Source of the DNA: Lacipirellulaceae bacterium
Lineage (GTDB): Bacteria > Planctomycetota > Planctomycetia > Pirellulales > Lacipirellulaceae
Assembly (NCBI GenBank): GCA_040218535.1
Contig: JAVJRG010000005.1
Span: 1,426,001-1,490,000, forward strand
DNA length: 64,000 nucleotides
Direction: 5' to 3'
Shown: piece by piece, positions 17,369-26,131 of the stretch
How positions within the stretch are numbered: the first letter of the stretch is position 1
Layout: every line of letters starts with the position of its first letter
Made by a program: the position numbers and the translations under genes
Notes under the pieces: model-generated
What the model saw: only the letters and a program-made list of their open reading frames with translations
Databases searched by the model: none
What the model was told of the DNA's origin: nothing

Positions 17369-18838
17369 TTAGGAATGATTTACGTAGAACGTCTTCTTTT
17401 CGAGGTAATTCTCCAGCCCGTACTTGCCGTCTTCGCCGCCGGTCCCACTTAGCTTGTAGCCGTTATGGAATCCCTGACGTTGCTCGCCCATGGCGCGGTT
17501 CACGTAGATTTCGCCGAAGTCGAGTTCGAGGATTGCCCGCTGGATTCGTCCAACGTCTCGTGTGAAGAGGTAAGCACTCAGGCCGTAATCGCTATCGTTG
17601 GCTAGCTGCAGGGCTTGATCATAGCTGTCGACTTTCATGATGGGGCTGACGACGCCGAAGACCTCTTCCTGCATGATTTCCATATCGTTGGTGACGTTGG
17701 TCAGGATGGTTGGCTCGTACCAATGCCCCTTCTCGAAGTCACTCCCCTCGGGGCGTTTGCCTCCAAGGGCAACTTCGGCTCCTTGATCGACCGCACGCTG
17801 GACCACCTGCTCCATCTGTTCCAGTTCGTGGCGGTTCACCTTCGGTCCGATGTCGGTGCCTTCCACCATCGGATCGCCAAGTTTCAAGTCGGCACTTTTC
17901 GCGATGTACTTTTCCAAGAACTCATCGTAGACCCCCGCTTGGATGTAGAAGCGTTCGCTGCAAGTGCAGACTTGGCCGCAGTTCAAGTACCGCGAGATCA
18001 TCGCTGCATCGACTGCTTTGTCCACAACGCCATCGTCGAGCAAAATGAAAGGCGCTTTGCCACCAAGTTCAAGGCGCACCGCTTTGAGATGATCGGCACA
18101 GTTGCGGAAGATCTCTTGTCCGGTTTTCGTGCTGCCGGTCATGGTGACGAGCTTGGTGATCTTGTTGCTCACCAGTTCGGCACCCATCGTCGAGCCACCG
18201 CCTGTGACGAGATTCAGCACACCCTTGGGAATTCCCGCCTCTTCGGCAAGTCGGCTCAAGGCTAAGGTGGCTACCGGAGTGACTGCGGGCGGCTTGACGA
18301 CCATCACGTTGCCAGCAGTTAGTGCTGGGCCGATTTTGCGACAGGCTAGCGCCAAAGGAAAATTCCAAGCAGCGATGCCGACACAGACGCCGTAGGGAAC
18401 CTTGTGAATGTAAATGTGCTCGTCAGGGTTGTCCGAAGGATAGATGTCTCCCTCAATACGGCGTGCTTGCTGGGCTGGGTAGTTCAGGAAGTCCGCGGAG
18501 ACATCGACTTCTCCAAGAGCAAGTGAGTAAATCTTTCCTTGCTCCAAGGTTAGAATGCGAGCGAGTTCCTCGCGATTTTCACGAATAAGTTCGGCTAGAC
18601 GGATCAAATAGTTTCCGCGCTCAACGGCTGGCGTTGCTACCCAAGCCGCTTGGGCTGAGGCCGCGGATTCGAGCGCCAGTTGGGCGTCGCTTGCGTCACC
18701 TTTAGGAACGCGAAAGAGAACTTCCTCAGTGGTGGGGCTTTCAACATCAATCCACTCGCCCGTTGAGGCTTCACGCGAGGCTCCGTCGATCCACATGGAG
18801 TAGTGGTCGATTCCGTCGATGGTTTGTTTGTGAGGCAT
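17369..18838 (-). CDS. aldA: NAD-dependent aldehyde dehydrogenase, AldA (lactaldehyde/glycolaldehyde) type
   Basis: 489 residues. The full aldehyde dehydrogenase fold is present: the Rossmann segment VGIAAWNFPLALACRKIGPAL, VVKPPAVTP, the NAD-contact segment MTGSTKTGQEI, the general base in LELGGKAP, and the catalytic Cys in NCGQVCTCSERF. The Cys context and the C-terminus (QGFHNGYKLSGTGGEDGKYGLENYL) closely resemble E. coli AldA, which oxidises L-lactaldehyde to L-lactate and glycolaldehyde to glycolate. Last gene of the minus-strand sugar operon. Lactaldehyde is the end product of L-fucose and L-rhamnose routes, which fits the RhaT-type transporter in the same operon. Exact substrate is inferred. 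Confidence 0.9.
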   Translation of the reverse strand: MPHKQTIDGIDHYSMWIDGASREASTGEWIDVESPTTEEVLFRVPKGDASDAQLALESAASAQAAWVATPAVERGNYLIRLAELIRENREELARILTLEQGKIYSLALGEVDVSADFLNYPAQQARRIEGDIYPSDNPDEHIYIHKVPYGVCVGIAAWNFPLALACRKIGPALTAGNVMVVKPPAVTPVATLALSRLAEEAGIPKGVLNLVTGGGSTMGAELVSNKITKLVTMTGSTKTGQEIFRNCADHLKAVRLELGGKAPFILLDDGVVDKAVDAAMISRYLNCGQVCTCSERFYIQAGVYDEFLEKYIAKSADLKLGDPMVEGTDIGPKVNRHELEQMEQVVQRAVDQGAEVALGGKRPEGSDFEKGHWYEPTILTNVTNDMEIMQEEVFGVVSPIMKVDSYDQALQLANDSDYGLSAYLFTRDVGRIQRAILELDFGEIYVNRAMGEQRQGFHNGYKLSGTGGEDGKYGLENYLEKKTFYVNHS

Positions 18839-18903
18839 ACGTGTTTCTGGGGTTGTAGTTGGTTGGGGTGGGTGCGGCTAAGCCGCGAGCGGCCAATTCT
18901 TTC

Positions 18904-19668
18904 TTAGCGGCCCATCCAGCCGCCGTCGACGAGGAGAGTCGTGCCGTGGACGTAGTTGGCGGCTTCCGATGCGAGGAATATGACGGGGCCTTTGAAATCA
19001 TCGGGATCACCCCAACGTCCTGCCGGGATACGGGCGAGGATCTGTTCACTGCGGACCGGGTCGTCACGCAACGCTTGCGTGTTGTCTGTGGCAATGTAAC
19101 CGGGTGCGATGGCATTCACGTTCACGCCTTTGCTTGCCCATTCGTTGGCGAAAGCCATCGTTAGTTGGCCGATACCGCCCTTGCTGGCTGCGTAGCCGGG
19201 AACTGTGATGCCGCCTTGAAAGGTGAGCAGTGAAGCAGTGAAGATGATTTTTCCGGCCTTGCGTTGAACCATTAGTTTTCCAAATTCGCGAGTCAGGATG
19301 AATTGGGCATTCAGGTTCACTTCAATCACCTTGTCCCAGTATTCATCAGGATGTTCAACGGCTGGTTTGCGCAGAATGGTTCCGGCGTTGTTCACCAATA
19401 TGTCTACGTTACCAATGTCGGCCCTGACATTACCCATGAAGCCGTAGAGTTGTTCGCGATCGCTGAAATCGCATTGGTAGGCTCGAAAGCTTCGGCCCGT
19501 TGCTTCGACCTCTTGCTCAACCTCGCTGCCTGAGGACTCTAGCGAAGCCGAAACACCGACGACGTCAGCGCCAGCTTCAGCAAGGCCGATTGCCATCGCT
19601 TTGCCGATGCCACGCTTGCAGCCGGTGATGAGAGCGGTTTTTCCTGAGAGATCGAAATCGTTGTTCAT
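18904..19668 (-). CDS. kduD: KduD-like short-chain dehydrogenase
   Basis: About 254 residues from the ATG at 19668; a TTG at 19680 adds four residues. Classical SDR: nucleotide site TGCKRGIGKAMAIGLAEAGA, NNAG motif (DILVNNAGTILRK), catalytic Ser in FTASLLTFQGG and YxxxK in GYAASKGG. The segments NVNAIAPGYIATDNTQALR and ARIPAGRWGDPDDFKGPVIFLAS match the KduD (2-dehydro-3-deoxy-D-gluconate 5-dehydrogenase) family. In this operon it could instead act on 2-keto-3-deoxy-L-fuconate or -rhamnonate, which are handled by related SDRs. It ends 65 bp before aldA. Confidence 0.85.
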   Translation of the reverse strand: MNNDFDLSGKTALITGCKRGIGKAMAIGLAEAGADVVGVSASLESSGSEVEQEVEATGRSFRAYQCDFSDREQLYGFMGNVRADIGNVDILVNNAGTILRKPAVEHPDEYWDKVIEVNLNAQFILTREFGKLMVQRKAGKIIFTASLLTFQGGITVPGYAASKGGIGQLTMAFANEWASKGVNVNAIAPGYIATDNTQALRDDPVRSEQILARIPAGRWGDPDDFKGPVIFLASEAANYVHGTTLLVDGGWMGR

Positions 19669-19697
19669 GGTTTGATTCAAGGTTGGTCAGGAAGTGG

Positions 19698-19796
19698 TGT
19701 CATTCCGACGGGAGGCTCGCCGACCGAGGAATCGGGTTAGTACTCTCGTTCGCCTTCTAACCGGATTCCTCAGTCGCTGGCTCCTTCGGAATGACA
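19698..19796. repeat. Palindromic intergenic element (TGTCATTCCGA arms)
   Basis: Left arm 19698-19740 and right arm 19757-19796 are imperfect reverse complements: both end TGTCATTCCGA when read inward, and share GAGGAATC and CTAACC at the inner ends. Total length is about 99 bp, REP/MITE-like. It occupies the gap between the alcohol dehydrogenase and kduD genes. The left arm alone recurs at 20884-20919. Confidence 0.85.
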
Positions 19797-19807
19797 AGGA
19801 AGGCTAG

Positions 19808-20824
19808 TTAAGATCGGCAGTCGATGAGCGTTTTAATCCCATCAGGGTTGGCGTCAATGGATTCGAATGTCTGTTGGACGTCATCGATTGGATTAATCGA
19901 AGTAACTAGTTTGTCGAGATGGAGTTTGCCTTTTGCAGCCAACTGGATTGCTTCGTCGAAATCTTCTTCTTCATAGAGCCGGGCTCCAATCAATTCGATT
20001 TCGGACCAGAAGAACTTAAACAGATTCACGGGCTTTGGTTGAGGGTGGATCGCGACCATGACGATGCGACCCCTGACGTTGGGCAGCTCGGTCATCAATT
20101 CAACCCCAGGGGCTGAACCGGAGACCTCAAACACGCAGTCCGCCATCGCGCCGTCGGTGAGCTTGCTGACACTTTCGGGCACATTACTCTTGATCGGGTT
20201 CACAATCTTGAGGCCAAGCGACTCTGCCAACTCGAGGCGAGACTCGTTCACCTCGGAGAGTATTACTTGCGCCCCTTTTTCTTTTGCGACTAAAGCGATA
20301 AGCAACCCAATCGGGCCGCCACCGATCACCACCACATTTTCGCCTGCCTTGACACGACCTAACCGAACATCGTGACAGGCAACCGCGGCAGGTTCAATCA
20401 TTGCGCCATGTTCCAGGCTCAAATCGTCAGGTATTTTGTGCAGTGTATAGCCTGGAACCGTCCATGAGGACTGCATGCCGCCGGGCAAATCGATGCCGAT
20501 GAACTTCAGGTTCTTGCCAACATGGGCGTAGCCCTTGTCGAATGCCGCGGGCTCGCCAAACTTCAGGGGGCGAACAGCAATGCGATCTCCTGGGCTGACT
20601 GACGTAACTCCTTCACCGACTTCTGCCACGGTCGCAGAAGCTTCGTGCCCGATGATCTGCGGCATGGCGACTCGCTGGTCCATTGCGCCGTGGAAAATGT
20701 GCATGTCCGTGCCACAGATTCCGCAGAACGCAACCTCCAGGCGGACTTCGCCTTCAGCAGGAGCCAACGCTTCGCTCCTGCCGACTTGTATCGTTTTATC
20801 GCCTTGGTATTGAGCGCTTTTCAT
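19808..20824 (-). CDS. Zinc-dependent alcohol dehydrogenase (polyol/sugar type)
   Basis: 338 residues of the medium-chain dehydrogenase family. Catalytic zinc ligands are visible in FCGICGTDMHIF (Cys) and IIGHEASATV (His-Glu), and the third in MIEPAAVACHD. The NAD(P) site is VVVIGGGPIGLLIALVA. The four-cysteine structural zinc lobe common in the family is absent: the segment after GDRIAVRPL has no cysteine cluster. It probably oxidises or reduces a sugar, sugar acid or polyol in the same pathway as its neighbours; idonate, threonine and sorbitol dehydrogenases are the closest known types. It lies between galM (257 bp upstream) and kduD, both gaps holding palindromic repeats. Confidence 0.88.
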   Translation of the reverse strand: MKSAQYQGDKTIQVGRSEALAPAEGEVRLEVAFCGICGTDMHIFHGAMDQRVAMPQIIGHEASATVAEVGEGVTSVSPGDRIAVRPLKFGEPAAFDKGYAHVGKNLKFIGIDLPGGMQSSWTVPGYTLHKIPDDLSLEHGAMIEPAAVACHDVRLGRVKAGENVVVIGGGPIGLLIALVAKEKGAQVILSEVNESRLELAESLGLKIVNPIKSNVPESVSKLTDGAMADCVFEVSGSAPGVELMTELPNVRGRIVMVAIHPQPKPVNLFKFFWSEIELIGARLYEEEDFDEAIQLAAKGKLHLDKLVTSINPIDDVQQTFESIDANPDGIKTLIDCRS

Positions 20825-20841
20825 AATTGGTGAGTTCTTAT

Positions 20842-21053
20842 TTGGCCACGGATCGCACGGATTTCACGGATTGGTTTCGATCGTGTCATTCCGACGGGAG
20901 GCTCGCCGACCGAGGAATCCAGTCTCAATGAATGTTCGTCGACAATTCTAGATAATCCGTGCTGCCGACTATTAGAGTTTTTTCTTGTGCAAAAAAATGT
21001 CTTTCACCCTGCATCACTTTTTCATCCGTGAAATCCGTGTCATCCGTGGCTAA
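20842..21053. repeat. Nested inverted repeat: CACGGAT arms enclosing a TGTCATTCCGA half-element
   Basis: The left arm 20842-20872 (GGCCACGGATCGCACGGATT...) and right arm 21022-21053 (CATCCGTGAAATCCGTGTCATCCGTGGC, split here by description only) are imperfect reverse complements of CACGGAT units. Inside, 20884-20919 is a copy of the left arm of the 19698-19796 element. It fills most of the 256-bp gap between galM and the alcohol dehydrogenase gene. Confidence 0.75.
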
Positions 21054-21080
21054 AACTTGAGGATTCATCTCGTGAGAGTT

Positions 21081-22151
21081 TTACGCTGTGGTGCCACCAC
21101 CGCTCCAACTTAGTTTATAGACGGTGGTTTCTTGGTAGGTCTCGCCTGGCTTCAAGATGCTACGCGGAGCCCCTTCGATGTTCGGGCCATTGGGGTACTT
21201 CGAGGTCTCGATGCAGAATGCGCGGAACTGACCGAACTGATCGCCTGACTCACGTTGCAAATCGTCTGAAGTATAACGTCCCGTGTAAAAGAGTGTTCCC
21301 GGCTCGGTGGTGAAGACTTGCAATGTGCGTCCAGAGGTTGCCTCGGTCACTTCTGCGATCTTTTGCAACTCGCCTGAGGGGTTGTCGAATGCGTAGAAAT
21401 GTTCGAAGCCCATCGGTAGTTCCTCGAAAGCGTCGCCGATGCGCTTTGCAGTGTTGAAATCGCAGACCGTGCCGGCAACCTTGGCTTCTTCGCCGACGGG
21501 GACGTTCGTTTCGTCAGGGACCAAATAACGATCGCTATTGAGTTTCAGGTGGTGGTCGAGAATCTTGTCTTGGAAACTGTTGAGATTGAAGTAAGTGTGA
21601 TTGGTCAGTGAAACGGGCGTCGCCTTGTCCGTTTTCGCAGAGTAAAAAATGCGAAGTTCATTGTCGTTGTTGAGTCGATACTCGACCGTGACTTCGAGAT
21701 TGCCCGGAAACGACTCCTCGCCATCGGGGCTTGTCCGAGAAAGAACAAGCACGGCGGCGTTGTCCTCCGTTCGGGCGTCATCTGCGTTCCAAACGACTTT
21801 GTCGAAACCGACGATGCCGCCGTGCAAATGGTTAGGGCCATCGTTCGTAGCGACTTGGTGCTCCTGACCGTCGACGGTGAACTTGCCATCCTTGATCCGT
21901 GCCGCGTAGCGACCGACTAGACAACCAAAGTAGGGAGAGTTTGCCTTGTAATCGTCGCTGAAGTAGCCTGCGAGCGTATCGAATCCACAAGCGATGTCGC
22001 CACGGTTGCCATTCTTGTCAGGGGCGACCAGCGAAGTGACGGTTCCGCCGTAGGTGGTGATCTTGACCGTGATGCCGTTGTCGTTCTCTAGAGTATAGAG
22101 TTCGACCGGTGTGCCGTTATGGTCGCCAAACGGCGCTTTACTGATGTTCAT
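21081..22151 (-). CDS. galM: Aldose 1-epimerase (mutarotase), GalM type
   Basis: 356 residues. GalM-family signatures: ITTYGGTVTSLVAPDKNG, YFGCLVGRYAARIKDGKF, NDGPNHLHGG (first catalytic His), LTNHTYFNL (second His) and a C-terminal CIETSKYPNGPN segment with the Glu region following FRAFCIE. It interconverts anomers of an aldose. Its start codon overlaps the stop of the transporter gene by 4 bp (ATGA), so the two are translated together; the natural substrate is presumably the imported sugar. No signal peptide, so cytoplasmic. Confidence 0.93.
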   Translation of the reverse strand: MNISKAPFGDHNGTPVELYTLENDNGITVKITTYGGTVTSLVAPDKNGNRGDIACGFDTLAGYFSDDYKANSPYFGCLVGRYAARIKDGKFTVDGQEHQVATNDGPNHLHGGIVGFDKVVWNADDARTEDNAAVLVLSRTSPDGEESFPGNLEVTVEYRLNNDNELRIFYSAKTDKATPVSLTNHTYFNLNSFQDKILDHHLKLNSDRYLVPDETNVPVGEEAKVAGTVCDFNTAKRIGDAFEELPMGFEHFYAFDNPSGELQKIAEVTEATSGRTLQVFTTEPGTLFYTGRYTSDDLQRESGDQFGQFRAFCIETSKYPNGPNIEGAPRSILKPGETYQETTVYKLSWSGGGTTA

Positions 22152-23248
22152 TCTGCCGCTTCCTCCTTTGCGGTACTCTCAATGGTGTCGGTCTGCTTTG
22201 TGTCCTCAGCTTCGCCCGCAAATTTGTTACCGAGAGCGATAATCACGATGCCGACGACCATTCCAACCAAGCCAAGATATAGCAGTTTCTTCGCCTTGTC
22301 GGACGCTCTTGCCCACTCGCCTGCGACAATGCCGCTGACAATAGCCGTAACCACGCATGTAGCATTGAAGATCGCGTAGCCAACGGTGTTGCCAACGTCC
22401 CCAAGCTTAAATGCCGCGAAAGCAAATACGGCTGAAGCAGCGTAGTGAAAGAACGCCATGATAAGAATGAGAACGAAGTTCTTGCCAAAGCTGGGCGTCT
22501 TGAACGAGCCCCAGGAATTCTTTGACGTTAGTTGCCAACCGAAGTAGCCGGCCATGATCACGCCGCCGCTCAAGAAAATCGGCAGCATGACAGCTAGAGC
22601 GGTGATCCATTCTGCGTTGCCCTGAGCCTGGCTTGCTTCGTGCAGAGGAGGACGACCAACGGCGTTGGCGAAACTGAACCCCGTAGCCAACAGTCCCCCC
22701 ACGACGGCGATCGTAATGCCCGTCGATACTGACTGCTTGCCGTGATCATCACCTTCTGACTGTTCCTCAGCCTTATTCTCAGCCTCGTCTTTCTCACGCT
22801 GAATACCTGCCTTGCCGTTGGCAACAATGCCAAGGAGAACACACGCCAGTCCGGCAAGAATCGCAATCAGGGCTTTTTGAGGCGGCAACCCATCTTGATA
22901 GAAGGGTAGTAGCGAGCCCACAAGAATCACCGTCCCGATAAAAATCGAAAACCCTAGTGAGACGCCGATGTGATGGATGGCTTTTCCCCACATCATCACG
23001 CCGATGCCCCACAAGACACTGCTCACTACCATCTGGGGAAGAATCTCTTTCACGGCTTCGGTGCCGTAGATTTCTCCCACCCCTTTCATCATCGCAAACG
23101 TCGCGATCAGTGGGACCGCGAACATCGTGAGCATGAAGAACAGGCCCCAGGTGTTTTCTTCCTTGAAGCCTTTGGTGAATTTTTCTGGGAGGGCATAGAG
23201 GCCGAGCATGACCCCTGCGACGAGTGCCCAAGCGATTCCTTCGACCAT
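22148..23248 (-). CDS. RhaT-type sugar:proton symporter
   Basis: 366 residues with about ten predicted membrane helices (for example IAWALVAGVMLGLYALP, LGFSIFIGTVILVGSLLPF, ALIAILAGLACVLLGIVANG and LLYLGLVGMVVGIVIIALG) and a charged cytoplasmic loop (about residues 170-195). The N-terminal half, with WGIGVMMWGKAIHHIGVSLGF, parallels the RhaT L-rhamnose-proton symporter family. It presumably imports a deoxyhexose or related sugar. First gene of the operon; its stop overlaps the galM start. Assignment to L-rhamnose or L-fucose is inferred together with the aldA-like gene. Confidence 0.82.
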   Translation of the reverse strand: MVEGIAWALVAGVMLGLYALPEKFTKGFKEENTWGLFFMLTMFAVPLIATFAMMKGVGEIYGTEAVKEILPQMVVSSVLWGIGVMMWGKAIHHIGVSLGFSIFIGTVILVGSLLPFYQDGLPPQKALIAILAGLACVLLGIVANGKAGIQREKDEAENKAEEQSEGDDHGKQSVSTGITIAVVGGLLATGFSFANAVGRPPLHEASQAQGNAEWITALAVMLPIFLSGGVIMAGYFGWQLTSKNSWGSFKTPSFGKNFVLILIMAFFHYAASAVFAFAAFKLGDVGNTVGYAIFNATCVVTAIVSGIVAGEWARASDKAKKLLYLGLVGMVVGIVIIALGNKFAGEAEDTKQTDTIESTAKEEAAE

Positions 23249-23523
23249 AGTTTGAGTCCGATGTGGGTGGGGCTGGATGAGATTGAGAAAAAGGTTGTGC
23301 TACCGCTCCAGCGAAGTAGATTCGCGAAGCCACCTTCATTGCATATTGTCTACGATGCGCGATTGTAGCTAGCAATCTCGGCTTGGTCTACCGCTCTGCT
23401 AGCGTTTGATCGCGAAAGGTCGGCAGACGATAACGCTCTTGCTGCTCTTGGGACATGTCGATAAAGACACAAGAGCGTGAAGTGAAATCCTGACGATTCC
23501 TCTGAGATATTGCGAGTCTACCG

Positions 23524-24174
23524 ATGGCTGTCGATTCCAAGAAAGTATTGCTGACCTTCCTAGTGCTGAGCCTTTTCGTATCGCCAACAGCAGCCCAGCA
23601 ATACTACTACCAGCCGAATCAGGGCTACTATCGCAACGATACTCGCGAGGGAACTATCGTGGGGGGCGGTTTGGGCGCGCTGACCGGCGCTCTCATTGGC
23701 GGAAGCAAAAACTGGGAAGGTGGGGCGCTCATCGGAGCCGGTGTGGGAGCACTCACGGGTCGTGCGATTGGCAGCGCTCAAGATCGGGCCGACACGCAGC
23801 AAGTGATCGTGGGAAACTCGATCGCTAATCAAGCCAACGCCCAAGCTGCAGCAACCGCTGTGACCAACTTCGACCTCACTCAAATGACCGCTGCCGGACT
23901 GAGCGACGATCTGATCATCAGCACGATTCAAAGCCGCGGAGGTCGATTTGATTTGAGTCCAAATGGTCTTATCTCACTCAAGCAATCCGGCGTTAGCGAC
24001 CGCGTTGTTCTGGAAGCACAGCGCGCAGCGGGACGTGCCGTGCCAACGCCGATCAATCCCCGCCCAGTGGTCCAAGTCGTTCGGCCAGCTCCGGTCTACG
24101 TTCGTCCGGCTCCTGTGATTCATTACTACCACGGTCCCAGAGTTTATCGGCATCACTATCATCGCGGATGGTAG
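23524..24174 (+). CDS. Secreted glycine-zipper protein
   Basis: 216 residues. A signal peptide (KKVLLTFLVLSLFVSPTAAQ) is followed by a Tyr/Gln-rich stretch, then a glycine-zipper region at about residues 40-85 (VGGGLGALTGALIGG and GALIGAGVGALTGRAIG), an alpha-helical middle domain and a Pro/Val/His/Tyr-rich tail (about 175-216). Glycine-zipper proteins of this kind are envelope proteins; a structural role is inferred. The stop lies 4 bp from the convergently oriented sulfatase stop. Confidence 0.75.
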   Translation: MAVDSKKVLLTFLVLSLFVSPTAAQQYYYQPNQGYYRNDTREGTIVGGGLGALTGALIGGSKNWEGGALIGAGVGALTGRAIGSAQDRADTQQVIVGNSIANQANAQAAATAVTNFDLTQMTAAGLSDDLIISTIQSRGGRFDLSPNGLISLKQSGVSDRVVLEAQRAAGRAVPTPINPRPVVQVVRPAPVYVRPAPVIHYYHGPRVYRHHYHRGW

Positions 24175-24178
24175 CGTT

Positions 24179-25948
24179 CTACAGGCGTTCTACATCGACG
24201 TAGTAAGCCCCAACTTCGGTCCCATCATCAAGGATGAAAACGCCTGTGAGGTCGATTGGGCCAGCTTCCAAAGATGCTTCAAAGCGGACTTCATCTGCAC
24301 CTGCACCTAAGTTTTGCTGTTGGAAGTGATCTCCAAGCTGCAGTTTTGCGTGCCCAATTTCCAAAGCTTTTCCCTTGGTTTCACGATACGCAGCCAGGCC
24401 GGGTGAGGGCTCACCTGCTGGCAGTGAAGAGGCAATCGGGTGAGCGATGCTCGCTGGCCAGCGTCGAAGCGAAATCTGATACTTGCCAGCCTCTTCGACA
24501 TGAAGCGCCCAATGACCGACGTTCTGTTTTCCAGCTCGAATGAACGATTGATTCCAAGGGACATCGCCTTCGTCGATAAGCCAGTCGTGAGCGGTTAGGC
24601 GAGTTGGATTCTCTGCCGGGTTTCCCACGACGATCCGCGCATCCTTTTTGAAGGTCGGCTGCAGGCTTTCCCACCACTTTTCGTAGTCGCCACGTAGTTT
24701 ACGGACAACTTCGGGGTACTGCTGGGCGACATCGTTCTTTTGGTTTGGGTCGAGTTCGATCTCATACAACTCCTTGCCATCAATGAGCCGCCATCGCTGC
24801 GACATGGTGCTACTCTGTCGCCACTTGATCGGATGCAGCACACGTTGCGAGTCTGTAATGATCACACGATCGGGCCATTCAGTCGTATGGTCGCGGAGCA
24901 ATGGCACAAGCGATTGGCCCTCATAAAAATAGCCTTCCTTCCCCGGCAAGTTACAAAGTTCCTGTAGCGTCGGCAGCAGATCAACATGGGCAGTCAGTTG
25001 CTCAACATCGACCGCCTGACTGACGCCGCCCGCTGGCCAGTGGATGAAGCAGGGCACTCGGTGGCCGCCTTCGTACTGGCTGCCCTTCTTCCCCCGCATT
25101 CCGGCACCGTAGATTCTTTCCCCAGTCGCAGTGCCGTTGTCCGTCATGAAGATGAAGATTGTATTCTCACTCAGGCCCGCTTCGGCCAGCCACGTCCGCA
25201 AGGCACCGACGTTTTCGTCAATGTTGGCGATCATTCCGAAGAAGATCGCCTCGGCTGGACGTTTGACCTTGTCTTTGTAGGCTGCCGTGTATTTCTCGGG
25301 GCAGTGAAACGGTCCGTGCGGGGCGTTTGTTGAGATGTACGCGAAGAACGGCTTGCCCGCTTTATGCTGTTCTTGAATGAATCGCTTCGCCTCCGTGAAG
25401 AAAACGTCTGTGCAATAACCATCGTACTTCTCTTGTTTACCGTTATGAAAGTACGTGTCATCGAAGTAGGCGTTGTTCCAACTGTCGGGCGTTTGTCCGA
25501 TGCCACCACCGCCGTGGCGGACTACTTCTTGGAAACCACGATCCTCAGGCCGGAAGGGATAATTGTCTCCCAAGTGCCATTTGCCAAACATTCCCGTTGC
25601 ATAGCCACCCGCATAAAACGCTTCTCCGAGTGTCGTCTCACCGGGAAGGATCATTGACCTGCCCATGATGGTGTGCCAAGTGCCCGCCCGATTGGAGCAG
25701 TGGCCGCTCATCAGTGCACCGCGGGTTGGTGTGCAAGTTGGGCTAACGTGGAAGTTCGTCAAGCGAACGCTTTCCGCGTGAAGTGCATCGAGGTTCGGTG
25801 TTTCGAGGATCGGATTGCCATGGCAGGAGAGATCGCCATAGCCCTGATCGTCGGTGATCACCAAGATGACATTCGGCGGCGCGGTGGAGCTGCCTCTGGC
25901 GATGATGGGTAAAACGAGAAGGAAAAGCGTTGAGAGAAGTCGAAGCAT
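24179..25948 (-). CDS. Secreted type I sulfatase
   Basis: 589 residues. A signal peptide precedes NVILVITDDQGYGDL (metal-binding Asp33-Asp34). The formylglycine motif is CTPTR with Cys72. Further sulfatase motifs are GKWHLGD and FMTDNGTATGERIYGAGMRGKKGS. After about residue 440 a beta-rich C-terminal extension follows (HWALHVEEAGKYQISLRRWP), which may bind carbohydrate. It hydrolyses sulfate esters, most probably of algal polysaccharides, in periplasm or outside. The Cys needs conversion by a formylglycine-generating enzyme, which is not in this window. Confidence 0.94.
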   Translation of the reverse strand: MLRLLSTLFLLVLPIIARGSSTAPPNVILVITDDQGYGDLSCHGNPILETPNLDALHAESVRLTNFHVSPTCTPTRGALMSGHCSNRAGTWHTIMGRSMILPGETTLGEAFYAGGYATGMFGKWHLGDNYPFRPEDRGFQEVVRHGGGGIGQTPDSWNNAYFDDTYFHNGKQEKYDGYCTDVFFTEAKRFIQEQHKAGKPFFAYISTNAPHGPFHCPEKYTAAYKDKVKRPAEAIFFGMIANIDENVGALRTWLAEAGLSENTIFIFMTDNGTATGERIYGAGMRGKKGSQYEGGHRVPCFIHWPAGGVSQAVDVEQLTAHVDLLPTLQELCNLPGKEGYFYEGQSLVPLLRDHTTEWPDRVIITDSQRVLHPIKWRQSSTMSQRWRLIDGKELYEIELDPNQKNDVAQQYPEVVRKLRGDYEKWWESLQPTFKKDARIVVGNPAENPTRLTAHDWLIDEGDVPWNQSFIRAGKQNVGHWALHVEEAGKYQISLRRWPASIAHPIASSLPAGEPSPGLAAYRETKGKALEIGHAKLQLGDHFQQQNLGAGADEVRFEASLEAGPIDLTGVFILDDGTEVGAYYVDVERL

Positions 25949-25974
25949 TCGAGAGTAGAATCCTTAGTTTGGAA

Positions 25975-26105
25975 ACACGGATCACACGGATCGCACAGGT
26001 TTATTTTGAACAGGAGAGAACGGAGCGAACAGAGAAACAAAGATTCATACCCTCTGTTTTCTTCGTTTTCTTGTGTTAGATAATCCGTGCAATCCGTGGC
26101 CTAAA
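25975..26105. repeat. Inverted CACGGAT/ATCCGTG element
   Basis: Left arm 25975-26000 (ACACGGATCACACGGATCGC) and right arm 26081-26105 (TAATCCGTGCAATCCGTGGC) are imperfect reverse complements, the same family as 20842-21053. It lies between the helicase stop and the sulfatase start. Confidence 0.7.
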
Positions 26106-26131
26106 TAATGAGTTAGTAGCGGTTATTGATC

